Positions 31,961-41,937 of a DNA stretch of 64,000 bases are shown here, piece by piece. The notes below the pieces were generated by a model. It saw only the letters and a list, made by a program, of their open reading frames with translations. It searched no databases and was not told the DNA's origin. The translations under genes were made by a program, and so were the position numbers. The stretch comes from Legionella cincinnatiensis (lineage in GTDB: Bacteria; Pseudomonadota; Gammaproteobacteria; Legionellales; Legionellaceae): assembly GCF_900452415.1 (NCBI RefSeq), contig NZ_UGNX01000001.1, positions 2,294,001 to 2,358,000 on the forward strand, in the 5' to 3' direction. The number at the start of each line of letters is the position of its first letter. Position 1 is the stretch's first letter.

Positions 31961-32518
31961 ATGATCTTAGATAAATTACTGGGCAATCAATCTGTAATCA
32001 TATCACTAGATGTAGACAATTTTTTATTTGAAAGGTTAGAACAAATTCGAGAAGCTGGATTCAGTTTAGTAGAAATTAACTCTACAGATCAAAAACTATT
32101 GGAACAGGCAATCAAACATTGTCCATCGATTAGAATTGGTGCTGGTAATATTATTGATACGCAACAATTGGAAAACTGTTATCAGGCTGGCGTACACTTT
32201 GCGACCAGCCCTGGTTATTTACCCGCGATAGCACAAACAGCAAATGTTTATTCAATGAATTATTTACCTGGAGTTGCAACTATTTCCGAAGCGATGGCGG
32301 CGATGAGCCTGGGATATATGCATGTTCGCCCTTTTCCTGCCGATCTGACTTTTTGCACACTTTTAAATAAATGCCTTCCCAACTTAAGATTATTCCCTGC
32401 TGAAATTGAATGGGAAGAAGCAGAACATTTCTTAAACTTACCTGCTGTAGCGGCAGTAAGTATTCATAATCCCGATGCCAAACAACTAAGTGCGCTTACA
32501 ACAAATATTTTAGCATAA
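31961..32518 (+). CDS. KDPG/KHG aldolase-like protein lacking the Schiff-base lysine
   Basis: A 185-residue TIM-barrel protein of the Eda family, shorter than the usual 205-215. Matching blocks are GFSLVEINST (Glu38), IRIGAGNIID, AGVHFATSPG, PGVATISEAMAAMSLGY and the FPA motif. In active enzymes the FPA segment is preceded by the Schiff-base Lys (KFFPAE); here it reads RPFPAD, with Arg123 at that place. The substrate-binding PTGGI segment near the end is absent too. It may be inactive, regulatory or changed in function. A LysR gene lies downstream in convergent orientation. Confidence 0.7.
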   Translation: MILDKLLGNQSVIISLDVDNFLFERLEQIREAGFSLVEINSTDQKLLEQAIKHCPSIRIGAGNIIDTQQLENCYQAGVHFATSPGYLPAIAQTANVYSMNYLPGVATISEAMAAMSLGYMHVRPFPADLTFCTLLNKCLPNLRLFPAEIEWEEAEHFLNLPAVAAVSIHNPDAKQLSALTTNILA

Positions 32519-32669
32519 AAAGTATTATTTAAATCTAGAGTTCAACATGGTGCGCATAGCCAATTGATTGGTACGCATCAATTATTAATGACACTTGGAA
32601 ATGACGGATACATTTGTTTGTTGATGTTTCGTTTGAAGTTCACGGCTGATATTAGAGATCTTATTTTCA

Positions 32670-33578
32670 TTAATTATCAGAGGTAAAAAGGCTTAACCCA
32701 CTGGCTGTACTAACCCAATTTACTAAATTATCAACAAAAATACGGATAAGTCGTTCGTCAGCACGCTTTTTTAGAAAATGACAATAGAAATCAATCGTGG
32801 GTGTATAATTAGCTAGTCTTAATGGAATAAGATTAGGGTTCAATAATCTTTCAAAAATAATACACCAGCCCATTCCATATTCCACAAGAGCAATATTATT
32901 ATAAATAATGTTGGCTTCAGCTCTTATTTTCAGGGTCAATTTTTGTTTTTCGACTTCTTTATCGATAATTTTACGTATCATAAAGTTTTTTTCCATAAGT
33001 ATGGCATCAAATTCTGCCAATTCAGCCAAGGATAATTCTTCTTTAATCTTTGCCAATGGATGTGATGGCCCTACTACAAATATAAGTTTTTCACTCCACA
33101 ATCGAATGGATTTAGTTTCAGGGGTATTGTCCACAAATGGTGAAATAATAAGATCATTGCCCCCTTCCTTTAAACTATGAACTACGTCTTTATCAGCTGT
33201 AAGATTAGTGTTAATAAAGTAATTTAAGCCTAGAGAACTCATATAAATCATCATAGGAGGAACAATAGTTTTTGCTACATATGCGGTGGTACCAAGGTTC
33301 AGTAACATTTGTGGTTGGTTTACATTTTTTCCTGTATTTTTAAGCAATTCAGTATTAAGGTGCATCATTTGGCGGACATAAGGCAATAATTGCTTTCCCT
33401 TCTCCGTCAGCTCGGTTCTTAATCCAGAAGAAATAAAAAGCTGGGTATTCCATTCCGATTCAAGTTTTTTAATCCTTTTACTTAAAGCAGGTTGAGTAAT
33501 ATGTAGCTTTTTAGCTGCTAACGAGATGGAATGAAGTTCTACAACTGCTAGAAAGGATTGCAGGTCGGTAATGTTCAT
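32670..33578 (-). CDS. LysR-family transcriptional regulator
   Basis: A 302-residue regulator. The N-terminal winged helix (about 3-60) has the LysR signature: FLAVVELHSISLAAKKLHITQPALSKRIKKLE. The rest is a periplasmic-binding-like effector domain. Its target is unknown; candidates are the adjacent divergent gene at 33753 and the convergent aldolase-like gene. The 174-base divergent gap to 33753 probably holds its operator. Confidence 0.9.
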   Translation of the reverse strand: MNITDLQSFLAVVELHSISLAAKKLHITQPALSKRIKKLESEWNTQLFISSGLRTELTEKGKQLLPYVRQMMHLNTELLKNTGKNVNQPQMLLNLGTTAYVAKTIVPPMMIYMSSLGLNYFINTNLTADKDVVHSLKEGGNDLIISPFVDNTPETKSIRLWSEKLIFVVGPSHPLAKIKEELSLAELAEFDAILMEKNFMIRKIIDKEVEKQKLTLKIRAEANIIYNNIALVEYGMGWCIIFERLLNPNLIPLRLANYTPTIDFYCHFLKKRADERLIRIFVDNLVNWVSTASGLSLFTSDN

Positions 33579-33752
33579 TTATTTAAACATCCTTTACGAT
33601 ACGCTTAAATTAATACTAGGCCAATTTTGATTGCCGCACAAAAAATATACATAAATTGGTTATAACTAATAAAAATAAGTAATAGCATTCTAATTCCACC
33701 ATAATGTTATGCTGTCATAATATGTTTAATATTTACACATTAAGGTAGAATT

Positions 33753-35165
33753 ATGACAATAGTAGAATTATTATCTCATTTCAATAATAAAGAGCCTAAG
33801 AATCTAACTCCAGAAATAGCCCATAATATTGCTCAAGTAAAAGAAATATGTGACCACGAGTTTTATAATCAGTCTTTTTATGGTAACAGTGCGTTAAATC
33901 GGCTCATGCTTTTGAATGAAAAGATAGCTAATCTTCTTACTCCAGAAGTTATCGAGTATTTATTTACTAATGAACCAACGGAGGAGAGTAAAATATTCCG
34001 TAATTCAAGCGGTATGATTGCTCTTAAAGATGCTATTTTTCATGGCCTTAATGACGGTTTAATGGTCATTAAATTCATGACCAACAATGAACAACAATTT
34101 GGACCCGAGCAATACGAAGCTCAAAAAGCAAATTATGATAAAAATACTACTCGAATCGTAGAAAATATTAAAATTGCGGCGGGTATTACTGAAAATATTG
34201 TGGATAACAGCTCTAATGAAATATCACTTATTGACAAATTTGATCATATTGTTGCCACTATTGATAACATAAAAAAAGCTGATAAATCAGATAAATTACT
34301 TTATGTTCCTGGATATACTTCTCGAAGTATGCGTAGTCAGGTCAAGGGCGGTTTCAGCCATCTTTGTTCAGCTTTGGAAATTGAATTTGATCCTGAGTTT
34401 AACGAAGTAAAAAATGAAACTTTGGATTCTTTATGTGAGAAATTTCTTAATAGTCCTAATGCAATGCTAGAAGGGACAGTTATCCATCTATTTTATGATC
34501 GTGCTCACATAGAAGCGGCGCTAGAACAAGATACCGTCATAACCATCGGCAAAGTTGATTATCATTATCAAGATATTTTCAGGACTATGGTGAACAAAAT
34601 CACCTCAGCTCCCGAAAAATATCCTGCTTGTGCCAAAGAGCAATTTGATTTACGTTTTACTCTGGTTATGAATGATTTGGAAAAACGTAAAAAAGAATTT
34701 GAGCCTGATTCATTGATAATTAGCTTGGATGCTAAAATTCAGTTTTTAAATCTTTTACATGAGATTAAGAATAAAGCTACAGCATTTAAGAATAATAATC
34801 AACCCGAAGCAGCCAAAGTAGCTTCTCAGCTGCATACTCGATTATTTACAGCAAGCATGGAGTACTTTAAGGCTCAATATGTGACACAAAAAAACTATAA
34901 GATATTTAACGAGCTCTGTACTAATGCCATTGATGAAGCAAGGCCAGTATTGGAAAAGCATCGTGGATGGAAAGATTTCTTTGCCAAACTCATAGTGGGA
35001 ATCGCAACTTTGGGGATTGTACCCGCGGCTTTGGCAATAAAAAGCAAGATACAAACAGGAAGTTTTTCATTTAGGCTGTTAAAGACTGCAAGTCAAAAAC
35101 AATTGGATTGTATCGAAGAACAGGCTCAAATATTAGAACCGATACACGCAATGTCTATGAATTAA
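33753..35165 (+). CDS. Effector candidate with C-terminal membrane segment
   Basis: Unrecognised 470-residue, mostly helical protein without a signal peptide. Residues 62-100 read LTPEV...IFRNSSGMIALKDAIF, recalling LSPEV...FMRNSTLEKAF in the protein at 46814-47743. Near the C terminus, LEKHRGWKDFFAKLIVGIATLGIVP (about 398-425) gives one hydrophobic helix after a basic-aromatic lead, an arrangement I associate with some Legionella secreted proteins (from memory). It stands opposite the LysR gene and may be controlled by it. Confidence 0.55.
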   Translation: MTIVELLSHFNNKEPKNLTPEIAHNIAQVKEICDHEFYNQSFYGNSALNRLMLLNEKIANLLTPEVIEYLFTNEPTEESKIFRNSSGMIALKDAIFHGLNDGLMVIKFMTNNEQQFGPEQYEAQKANYDKNTTRIVENIKIAAGITENIVDNSSNEISLIDKFDHIVATIDNIKKADKSDKLLYVPGYTSRSMRSQVKGGFSHLCSALEIEFDPEFNEVKNETLDSLCEKFLNSPNAMLEGTVIHLFYDRAHIEAALEQDTVITIGKVDYHYQDIFRTMVNKITSAPEKYPACAKEQFDLRFTLVMNDLEKRKKEFEPDSLIISLDAKIQFLNLLHEIKNKATAFKNNNQPEAAKVASQLHTRLFTASMEYFKAQYVTQKNYKIFNELCTNAIDEARPVLEKHRGWKDFFAKLIVGIATLGIVPAALAIKSKIQTGSFSFRLLKTASQKQLDCIEEQAQILEPIHAMSMN

Positions 35166-35189
35166 ACTCATCCTCATAGAGTGAGCCCC

Positions 35190-35224
35190 ATCCCTATCTT
35201 GTTACACAGATAGGGATATCTTTT
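35190..35224. terminator. Bidirectional terminator between convergent genes
   Basis: A perfect 10-bp stem ATCCCTATCT / AGATAGGGAT with an 8-base loop lies between the 470-residue gene (+) and lspA (-). A short T-run follows on the plus strand. Confidence 0.75.
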
Positions 35225-35248
35225 GCTACGAATACATCTAAGTTCTAA

Positions 35249-35713
35249 TTATTTTTTATTTATTAACATATCCAAAACAAAAAGTCCGGCACCAATACAA
35301 ATAGCGCTATCTGCTATATTAAAGGTAGCAAAATGATGGTGCTTATAATAAAGATCGATGAAATCAATCACATAGCCATGAAGGGCTCTATCAAATAAAT
35401 TACCAATAGCGCCCCCTAAAATAAGGCTAATACCTGCGGAAAGTAAACAGGTTTGATTTTCAGCCTTATACAACCAAACAGCAAGAATAATACTTACAAT
35501 AAAACTAAAGACTGCAAAAAACCATCTATGCCAATCTCCTGCGCCACTTAAAAAACTAAAAGCAGCGCCGGTATTATAAGCCAAAGTAAGATTAAACATT
35601 GGGAAAACAGGCAATGGATGGTATGGAGTTAAAAATATGCTAACTAAGTATTTGCTTAGCTGATCACAAACGATTACAGCTAAGCTCAGCATAAACCAAT
35701 ACCATTTTTTCAT
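35249..35713 (-). CDS. lspA: Lipoprotein signal peptidase LspA
   Basis: Signal peptidase II, which cleaves the signal peptide of diacylglyceryl-prolipoproteins in the inner membrane. Start placed at 35713 (MKKWYWFML, 154 residues) because it forms an ATGA overlap with the stop of ileS; an upstream TTG-type extension adds 18 unlikely residues. Four membrane helices, the [10 protein letters not shown] motif and the catalytic aspartates in YVIDFID (Asp117) and FNIADSAI (Asp135) are present. Third gene of the ribF-ileS-lspA operon. Confidence 0.95.
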   Translation of the reverse strand: MKKWYWFMLSLAVIVCDQLSKYLVSIFLTPYHPLPVFPMFNLTLAYNTGAAFSFLSGAGDWHRWFFAVFSFIVSIILAVWLYKAENQTCLLSAGISLILGGAIGNLFDRALHGYVIDFIDLYYKHHHFATFNIADSAICIGAGLFVLDMLINKK

Positions 35714-38505
35714 ATAAATTGCCTCGTTTCCTCTTGGCCCTGAATGTTTCCTACACAGCGTAAACATAAATCGGGATGGTGCTCATTTTGGCCTACATCA
35801 GAACGCCTATGCCAACAGCGAGCACATTTTTCATACTGACTTGCTGCAACTGCAATAGAAATGCCATATTCAGTAGTTGCCAATCCAGCCGGAGCTAAAT
35901 GTATAGGATGTACTTTTGCTTCCGAAGTAATTAATAAAAAACGCAACTCTTCACCCAAACGAGTTAATTTAGGTAAGGCTGTATTGTCTGCATATAAAGT
36001 AACTTCTGCAGCCAAAGCAGAACCAATCTCACCTTTTTGTCGTGTTTCTTCTAGGGCTTTATTTACTTCATCACGGATAAAATGCAACTCTTCCCAATTC
36101 TTCATATTTACTGAATCAACTTTAGGCCATGCCTCATACCAAAGCTCAGTAAAGATTGATTCTTGTTTATAACCCGGTATATAACGACCAATTTCTTCAG
36201 CAGTAAAGGATAATATCGGTGCTAACCAAAGAGTAAATGCTCTGATCATATGATACATAGCTGTTTGACAAGAGCGCCTGGCTCTGCTGTGTTTTGCCGA
36301 GGTATATTGTCTGTCTTTAATCAAATCAAGATAAAAACTGCCCATGTCAACGGCACAAAAATTATGAATCTTTTGGTAAATAATATGAAATTGATAATTA
36401 TCATAAGCTTCAATAATTTCCTCTTGAAGTAGCTGACAACGCCTTAAAGCCCATTTGTCGAGCTCCAAAAGATCGTTTGCTTCTACACAATCTTTAGCAG
36501 GATCAAAATCGAATAAATTAGCTAATAAAAAGCGAGCCGTATTACGAATACGTCGATAAGCATCTGCATTACGCTTTATAATTTCATCTGAAATACTGAC
36601 TTCATGACGATAATCCGTAGATGCTACCCATAAACGCAAAATATCGGCCCCATACTGATTAACGAGCTGATCTAACGCTACATAATTTCCTTTGGATTTC
36701 GATAATTTCTTACCTTCTGCATCTACAGTGTAACCGTGTGTTAATACAGTCTTATAGGGCGCTACATCATACATCGCCACCGAAGTAGTTAATGAAGAAT
36801 TAAACCAACCGCGATGTTGATCAGAACCTTCAAAATAAATATCTGCAGGAAAAGCCAAATCTATATTTTGTTGCAATACACAGAAATGAGTAACACCTGA
36901 ATCGAACCATACATCCATAGTATCAGTGATCTTTTCGTAAAACTCCGCATCATTGCCCAATAATTCTTTAGCATCCAACTCAAACCAAACATCAATTCCC
37001 GATTTTTCAATAAGTAAAGCAACTTTTTCAATCAATTCAAGCGTATCAGGATGCAATTCACGTGTTTTATGGTGTACAAATAAGGGCATAGGAGTTCCCC
37101 AAGCTCTTTGTCTTGAAATACACCAATCAGGCCTGTTTTCAACCATATTATAAATGCGTGCCTTCCCCCAATCAGGGACCCAATTGACCTTGTCAATTTC
37201 TCTGATAATGTTTTGTCTTAATTGACTTTTATCCATAGAAATGAACCATTGCGGTGTAGCCAGAAAAATCATCGGAGATTTATGCCGCCAACAATGAGGA
37301 TAACTGTGTTTAATGCTCTCCTTCGCGAAAAGAACACCTTTTTCTGCTAAAGCTGATAAAATACGCTCATTAGCCTTGAGCACATGAAGTCCAGCAAATA
37401 GCGGAACATCTTCTGCAAAACAACCATTTGTTTTAACTGGATTTACTAAAGGTAAATTGTAGGCTTTACCAACTAAGTAATCATCGGGGCCATGAGCAGG
37501 CGCAGTGTGTACACTTCCAGTACCCGATTCAGTAGTAACATGCTCACCTAAAACTACAGGAACGATACGCTCGTATAGTGGATGATTTAGTTTTAAATGC
37601 TCAAAAACACTTCCTTTTGCAGAACCAAGAATCGTGTATTGGCTTATGCCATAACGCGCCATAGCGGATTCAACTAAATCTGTAGCAAGAATCAAATAAG
37701 ACTCACCACCATCTACTAAAGAATAATCGATTGCTGGATGCAAACACACTGCTTCATTAGCAGGTAAAGTCCAAGGAGTAGTTGTCCAAATAGGAAGAAT
37801 AACGGGTTTAACTTCTAATTTTAATTGAAAAGAATGAATAAATTCTGCAGAATTTACGGCAAAAAAAGCAACATCTATAGATGGCGAAACCTTCTCATCA
37901 TAATCAACCTCTGCTTCAGCCAGCGCCGAACCGCAGTCAATACACCAATGTACTGGCTTGAAACCTTGCTGTAAATGACCATTTTTGATCATCAAACCTA
38001 AAGCACGGACTATATTGGCTTCATAACGAAAATCCATAGTAACATACGGATTATACCAATCACCAAAAACACCAAGCCGTTGAAACTCATCACGTTGAAT
38101 ATCAATTTGGCTCGCAGCATATTCACGGCATTTTGCACGAAAATCGCGAGCAGATACTTTATCTCCAACTCGACCTATTTTTTTTTCTACATTGAGTTCT
38201 ATAGGTAACCCATGACAGTCCCAGCCAGGAACAAACGGCGCATCATATCCACTTAATGATTTGGATTTAACAATAATATCTTTAAGAATTTTATTTAACG
38301 CATGTCCGCAATGCAAATGGCCGTTCGCATAAGGAGGTCCATCATGTAAAATGAATTTTTTATTTCCTACTCGAGCTTTACGAATTTTTTCATAAACTTT
38401 TTTTGCTTTCCAATCAGCTAAGACTTCTGGCTCTCGAGTTGCCAAGCTAGCTTTCATTGGAAATGAAGTATTAGGAAGATTTAATGTATCTTTATATTCA
38501 GCCAT
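35710..38505 (-). CDS. ileS: Isoleucyl-tRNA synthetase IleS
   Basis: Charges tRNA-Ile. Length 931 is typical. The class I motifs are [13 protein letters not shown] (HIGH-type) near residue 58 and KLSKSKGN (KMSKS-type) near 600. The CP1 editing domain lies between, with [12 protein letters not shown]. The C-terminal zinc site CARCWH...CLRCVGNI is complete. ATGA overlap with lspA at its end; ribF lies 51 bases upstream. No T-box or other leader is evident. Confidence 0.97.
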   Translation of the reverse strand: MAEYKDTLNLPNTSFPMKASLATREPEVLADWKAKKVYEKIRKARVGNKKFILHDGPPYANGHLHCGHALNKILKDIIVKSKSLSGYDAPFVPGWDCHGLPIELNVEKKIGRVGDKVSARDFRAKCREYAASQIDIQRDEFQRLGVFGDWYNPYVTMDFRYEANIVRALGLMIKNGHLQQGFKPVHWCIDCGSALAEAEVDYDEKVSPSIDVAFFAVNSAEFIHSFQLKLEVKPVILPIWTTTPWTLPANEAVCLHPAIDYSLVDGGESYLILATDLVESAMARYGISQYTILGSAKGSVFEHLKLNHPLYERIVPVVLGEHVTTESGTGSVHTAPAHGPDDYLVGKAYNLPLVNPVKTNGCFAEDVPLFAGLHVLKANERILSALAEKGVLFAKESIKHSYPHCWRHKSPMIFLATPQWFISMDKSQLRQNIIREIDKVNWVPDWGKARIYNMVENRPDWCISRQRAWGTPMPLFVHHKTRELHPDTLELIEKVALLIEKSGIDVWFELDAKELLGNDAEFYEKITDTMDVWFDSGVTHFCVLQQNIDLAFPADIYFEGSDQHRGWFNSSLTTSVAMYDVAPYKTVLTHGYTVDAEGKKLSKSKGNYVALDQLVNQYGADILRLWVASTDYRHEVSISDEIIKRNADAYRRIRNTARFLLANLFDFDPAKDCVEANDLLELDKWALRRCQLLQEEIIEAYDNYQFHIIYQKIHNFCAVDMGSFYLDLIKDRQYTSAKHSRARRSCQTAMYHMIRAFTLWLAPILSFTAEEIGRYIPGYKQESIFTELWYEAWPKVDSVNMKNWEELHFIRDEVNKALEETRQKGEIGSALAAEVTLYADNTALPKLTRLGEELRFLLITSEAKVHPIHLAPAGLATTEYGISIAVAASQYEKCARCWHRRSDVGQNEHHPDLCLRCVGNIQGQEETRQFI

Positions 38506-38556
38506 AAGAGTTCACTCTGCGAAATCGTTAATTTTATAGTAATTATTTACCTGGAA

Positions 38557-39540
38557 TTATGGAACAGCTGACCGCTCACTAAAGTTTTGTAGTGAATAGC
38601 TATAAGTCCCTAGATATGTTTTAGCTGCTTTAATATCCTCATGAATCTGCGCGAGCAAAGCATCCACTGCAGTGAATTTAACCTCATCTCGCAATTTGTG
38701 CAAGAAAAACACTTGCATTAACTCACCATAGATCGATTGATCAAAATCAAACAAATGAACTTCTAGAATATTTTTACTACCATCTACTGTAGGACGACAT
38801 CCCACATTTGCGACTCCATATACCATTTTAGAGACAACACGAACTTGAACAACAAATACTCCATGCAAGGGCAAAGAGCAGCGATGAAGAGCAAGATTTG
38901 CTGTAGGAATACCCCACTGACGCCCGCGTCCATCTCCATGCAGTATACGCCCACAAATACTGTAAACTCTGCCAAGATATTTTGCCGCCGTATTCAAATC
39001 ACCTTTCTGTAAAGCACTTCTAATTTTTGTTGAACTAATTCGGTCTTCATTAATACAAAAATTAGAATAAATTGCGACATCGCAGGCATATTCTTTACTG
39101 AGTTCTTTGAGTAGAGCAATGTCGCCTTCTCTATTTTTACCAAAACGAAAATCCTCACCTACAAGAAGATGTTTCACATTTAACATAGAAAACAAATAAT
39201 CCCGAGCAAAACATTCTGCAGATGTTTGTGCCAGATCATTATTAAACTTAAAGCAATAAATATAATCAATCTGGCAACAGCGTAATACCTCTAGCTTTTC
39301 TCTTAAACTTGAAAGTCTTGCTGGTGCTTTCTCTTTCTGGAAATACTCCCTAGGCTGTGGTTCAAATAGAACAACAACCAAAGGCAATTTTAAATGATTT
39401 GCCTTAGCTCTTAAAGTTTTGATAAGACTTTGATGACCTAAGTGCACCCCATCAAAATTACCTATAGTTGCTACCACACCTTTGTTAAAAGCAGAAAAAT
39501 GTTGAACGCCACGCAACAATTTCATAAGTAGATTCATCAT
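38557..39540 (-). CDS. ribF: Bifunctional riboflavin kinase / FAD synthetase RibF
   Basis: Phosphorylates riboflavin to FMN and adenylylates it to FAD. 327 residues, or 322 if the Met at residue 6 (MKLLRGVQHF) is the start, which fits the family better. The nucleotidyltransferase domain has GNFDGVHLGHQSL and SSTKIRSAL; the kinase domain has GRVYSICGRILHGDGRGRQWGIPTANL and the later NVGCRPTVDG. First gene of the ribF-ileS-lspA group. Confidence 0.95.
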   Translation of the reverse strand: MMNLLMKLLRGVQHFSAFNKGVVATIGNFDGVHLGHQSLIKTLRAKANHLKLPLVVVLFEPQPREYFQKEKAPARLSSLREKLEVLRCCQIDYIYCFKFNNDLAQTSAECFARDYLFSMLNVKHLLVGEDFRFGKNREGDIALLKELSKEYACDVAIYSNFCINEDRISSTKIRSALQKGDLNTAAKYLGRVYSICGRILHGDGRGRQWGIPTANLALHRCSLPLHGVFVVQVRVVSKMVYGVANVGCRPTVDGSKNILEVHLFDFDQSIYGELMQVFFLHKLRDEVKFTAVDALLAQIHEDIKAAKTYLGTYSYSLQNFSERSAVP

Positions 39541-39688
39541 ATAAATCGGAATTTAATAGTATACCGGTTTTCTAGTCTCTTGAGAAATACAATGAAGGGC
39601 AAACGTTAATTAAGAAAAATTAGAATCTAATGAAACTAAGGATCTCCCATGACTTAAGAAATCCCTAGTTCAAATAATAACGCACTTA

Positions 39689-40135
39689 TTAATGAGTTTG
39701 TTTCTCTGGAAGAACAGCGCGAACAATTAATACATCACACTCAGCACCATGCAAAATAGAGTTTGCTGTCGATCCTAATAGTAAAGAAAGACCGTGTTTT
39801 CCATGACTCCCTGTAACTATTAAATCAATATTTCGCTCTTGTGCTACTCTTAATATTTCATTTTTGGTAGAACCAAACTCTATGAATCTATGTTTTGCAT
39901 CTACTCCTAATTTTTCGCCTAATTCATTAAGCTCTTTTTCAGCTTGCTCCCGGATAGACATTTCAACTTCTGCAAATCCAGCAAAACCAGGATAAGCATA
40001 AGCAGGAATAGGCTCTACGACATGGACCAGTATTAAATCAGCCCCATTTTCGTCAGCAATTTTTTTTGCCTTATGTGCGGCTATAATACCAACCTCATCA
40101 AAGTCAGTAGCAAACAATACCCTCTTATACATCAT
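39689..40135 (-). CDS. Universal stress protein, UspA family
   Basis: A single-domain Usp of 148 residues. The N-terminal strand (RVLFATDFDEVG) and a C-terminal ATP-binding loop of the GxxG...GS type (Gly109, Gly112, Gly121-Ser122) suggest the ATP-binding subgroup. The role is stress survival, details unknown. It stands between ribF and the ccm genes with its own intergenic gaps, so it is probably separately expressed. Confidence 0.9.
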   Translation of the reverse strand: MMYKRVLFATDFDEVGIIAAHKAKKIADENGADLILVHVVEPIPAYAYPGFAGFAEVEMSIREQAEKELNELGEKLGVDAKHRFIEFGSTKNEILRVAQERNIDLIVTGSHGKHGLSLLLGSTANSILHGAECDVLIVRAVLPEKQTH

Positions 40136-40252
40136 TTTCTCCTTAAAATTCTTATACTATTTAAAGACTAGCAGATTTAAAACTAATTGCATTATAAATG
40201 GAGACTTAGCGAGAGTACATGATTCAAGTTTTATTTTCTTAACTGATTTAAA

Positions 40253-40936
40253 TCAATCGATATTTTTATTTTTTAATCGAATATGTTCTTCAGCCTTAGC
40301 TATTGCCTTGCGAATCGCCTGAGCCTCTTCTGATTGTGATGGCACTATATTTAACAAACGTTGCCAATAATCTATTGCATCTTCGTACGCATGACTGGTA
40401 AATGCATCCATGGCGAGCATAGATAATGCATCAGGTTGATTCGGGTTGAGCTTTAATAGCCGACTAAAGATTTCTGTAGTTTGTTCAGTAAATTGATAAT
40501 TATTGAGCACCCATAAACTATGGGCATAATTCACCGCATACTGTTCATCTGTTGGATCAAATTGATACGCTTTTGCAAAAGCATTGACCGCATTTTGTTT
40601 TTCATTTTGGCTACTGTATAAACGGCCCAAAAGATACCAACCCTTAGCGCTTTTTGGATTGTCATCTAATTTTGCACGTAATTTATCAATTAACTCTTGT
40701 GGGTTCTTAATGTTTTTAAGTACTTCATTCGCTTTTTTTTGCGAGTCAAGGAGATGAACATATTGTTGCCATGAACCAAAATCCCCCCAATAAAAATAAC
40801 CTAAGAAGGCGATTACAAAAACAATTGGAATCAGTAAGAAACCAGCAAGGAAACGACGCCTCAACGGATAAATTATAAAAATACTTGCTAGTACAGTTAG
40901 TCCAAACAGTAAACTCAGTAACCACCACTCATTCAT
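40253..40936 (-). CDS. ccmI: Cytochrome c maturation TPR protein CcmI (CycH-like)
   Basis: Chaperone that presents apocytochrome c to the heme lyase. 227 residues: two N-terminal membrane helices (about 5-24 and 29-50) with a short cytoplasmic loop containing RRRFL, then TPR repeats recognisable as NPKSAKGWYLLGRLYSSQ and FAKAYQFDPTDEQYAVNYAHSLW. Last gene of the ccm operon, 57 bases after ccmH. Confidence 0.85.
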   Translation of the reverse strand: MNEWWLLSLLFGLTVLASIFIIYPLRRRFLAGFLLIPIVFVIAFLGYFYWGDFGSWQQYVHLLDSQKKANEVLKNIKNPQELIDKLRAKLDDNPKSAKGWYLLGRLYSSQNEKQNAVNAFAKAYQFDPTDEQYAVNYAHSLWVLNNYQFTEQTTEIFSRLLKLNPNQPDALSMLAMDAFTSHAYEDAIDYWQRLLNIVPSQSEEAQAIRKAIAKAEEHIRLKNKNID

Positions 40937-40993
40937 AATAACTCACTTTATAATATCCTGGGCAAGCGAAACATAGGTACACTCACGAGCAAG

Positions 40994-41404
40994 TTACACT
41001 TGCTTATTCTCACGAGTCACTAAGCAAGTGCGCCAAAAAATAATAAACCCTAGCAATAAAAATAAAAAAGGACCATACCATAATAAAAGGGTAATTGATT
41101 TCACTGGTGGCTTGAATAAAATAAAATCACCATAGCGTGCTGTCATATAATCACTGATTTCGCTATCACTTTTACCCTCTTTAACCATTTGGTAAACTTG
41201 ATCACGTAAGTCTTTAGCTAATTCTGCATGGGAGTCTGCTAAGTCTTGATTTTGACACACCAAACACCGCAAATCTTTTAAAAGATGATTAAATTGAGCT
41301 TCTTTTTTTGCTGAATCAAAAGGATAACTACTGTTTGCCCAAGTATATGAACCTAAAAAAAGAAAGAGGCTCCAAAAAATAAGTTTCATAAGAAGTTTAT
41401 TCAT
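40994..41404 (-). CDS. ccmH: Cytochrome c maturation protein CcmH
   Basis: Membrane-anchored thiol oxidoreductase that reduces apocytochrome c. Start set at 41404, where ATG overlaps the ccmG stop by one base (TGATG); this gives 136 residues. Signal peptide about 1-23, then DLRCLVCQNQDLADSHAELAKDLR with the redox pair Cys47-Cys50, and a C-terminal membrane helix. The usual order GHI follows ccmF. Confidence 0.94.
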   Translation of the reverse strand: MNKLLMKLIFWSLFLFLGSYTWANSSYPFDSAKKEAQFNHLLKDLRCLVCQNQDLADSHAELAKDLRDQVYQMVKEGKSDSEISDYMTARYGDFILFKPPVKSITLLLWYGPFLFLLLGFIIFWRTCLVTRENKQV

Positions 41405-41937
41405 CAAGCCAGCTCCAGTTGCTTCATTAAGGGAGCAATTTCTTTTAACCAAATTTCTTGGGTTATAATACCAGCATGGCGATAACGAATAACTCCGTTT
41501 TTATCAATCACAAAAGTTTCGGGTGCTCCATAAACACCTAAATCAATAGCAACTTTTCCTTTTCTATCTTGAAAGACTTCCTTATAAGGATTCCCCCATT
41601 GTGACAACCATTGCAATGCAGCAGCTGATTTGTCTTTGTAATTTAACCCGTAAATGGGTATTCCTTGACGTGCTAATTGCAACATAAAAACCTGTTCATC
41701 CACACAAGCAGCACACCAACTTGCCCAAACATTTAACAAAACCACGTGATCGCGAAGTTGACTGGAATTAAAGAAAAGCTTTGGATTTTGCAATTGAGGT
41801 AAGTGAAAATCAGGTAAGGTTTTCCCGATCTGGGTAGAAGGCAATTCATGGGGATTAAGAGATAATCCTCGCCAAAGAAAAACACTTAGCAGTAAAAAAA
41901 GAAAGATAGGAATCGCTTTCCAACACATTTTTCTCAT
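41404..41937 (-). CDS. ccmG: Thiol:disulfide interchange protein CcmG/DsbE
   Basis: Periplasmic thioredoxin-like protein held by an N-terminal helix (about 7-24). 177 residues. The active site is WASWCAACVDE (Cys75, Cys78), and the GAPETFVIDKNGVIRYRHAG motif with its cis-Pro is typical of CcmG. It supplies reductant for heme attachment. It overlaps ccmF by four bases upstream and ccmH by one base downstream. Confidence 0.95.
   Translation of the reverse strand: MRKMCWKAIPIFLFLLLSVFLWRGLSLNPHELPSTQIGKTLPDFHLPQLQNPKLFFNSSQLRDHVVLLNVWASWCAACVDEQVFMLQLARQGIPIYGLNYKDKSAAALQWLSQWGNPYKEVFQDRKGKVAIDLGVYGAPETFVIDKNGVIRYRHAGIITQEIWLKEIAPLMKQLELA

Noticed and set aside
38506..38556. T-box or other riboswitch ahead of ileS
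   Set aside because: Only 51 bases separate ribF and ileS, with no T-box sequence or suitable hairpin.
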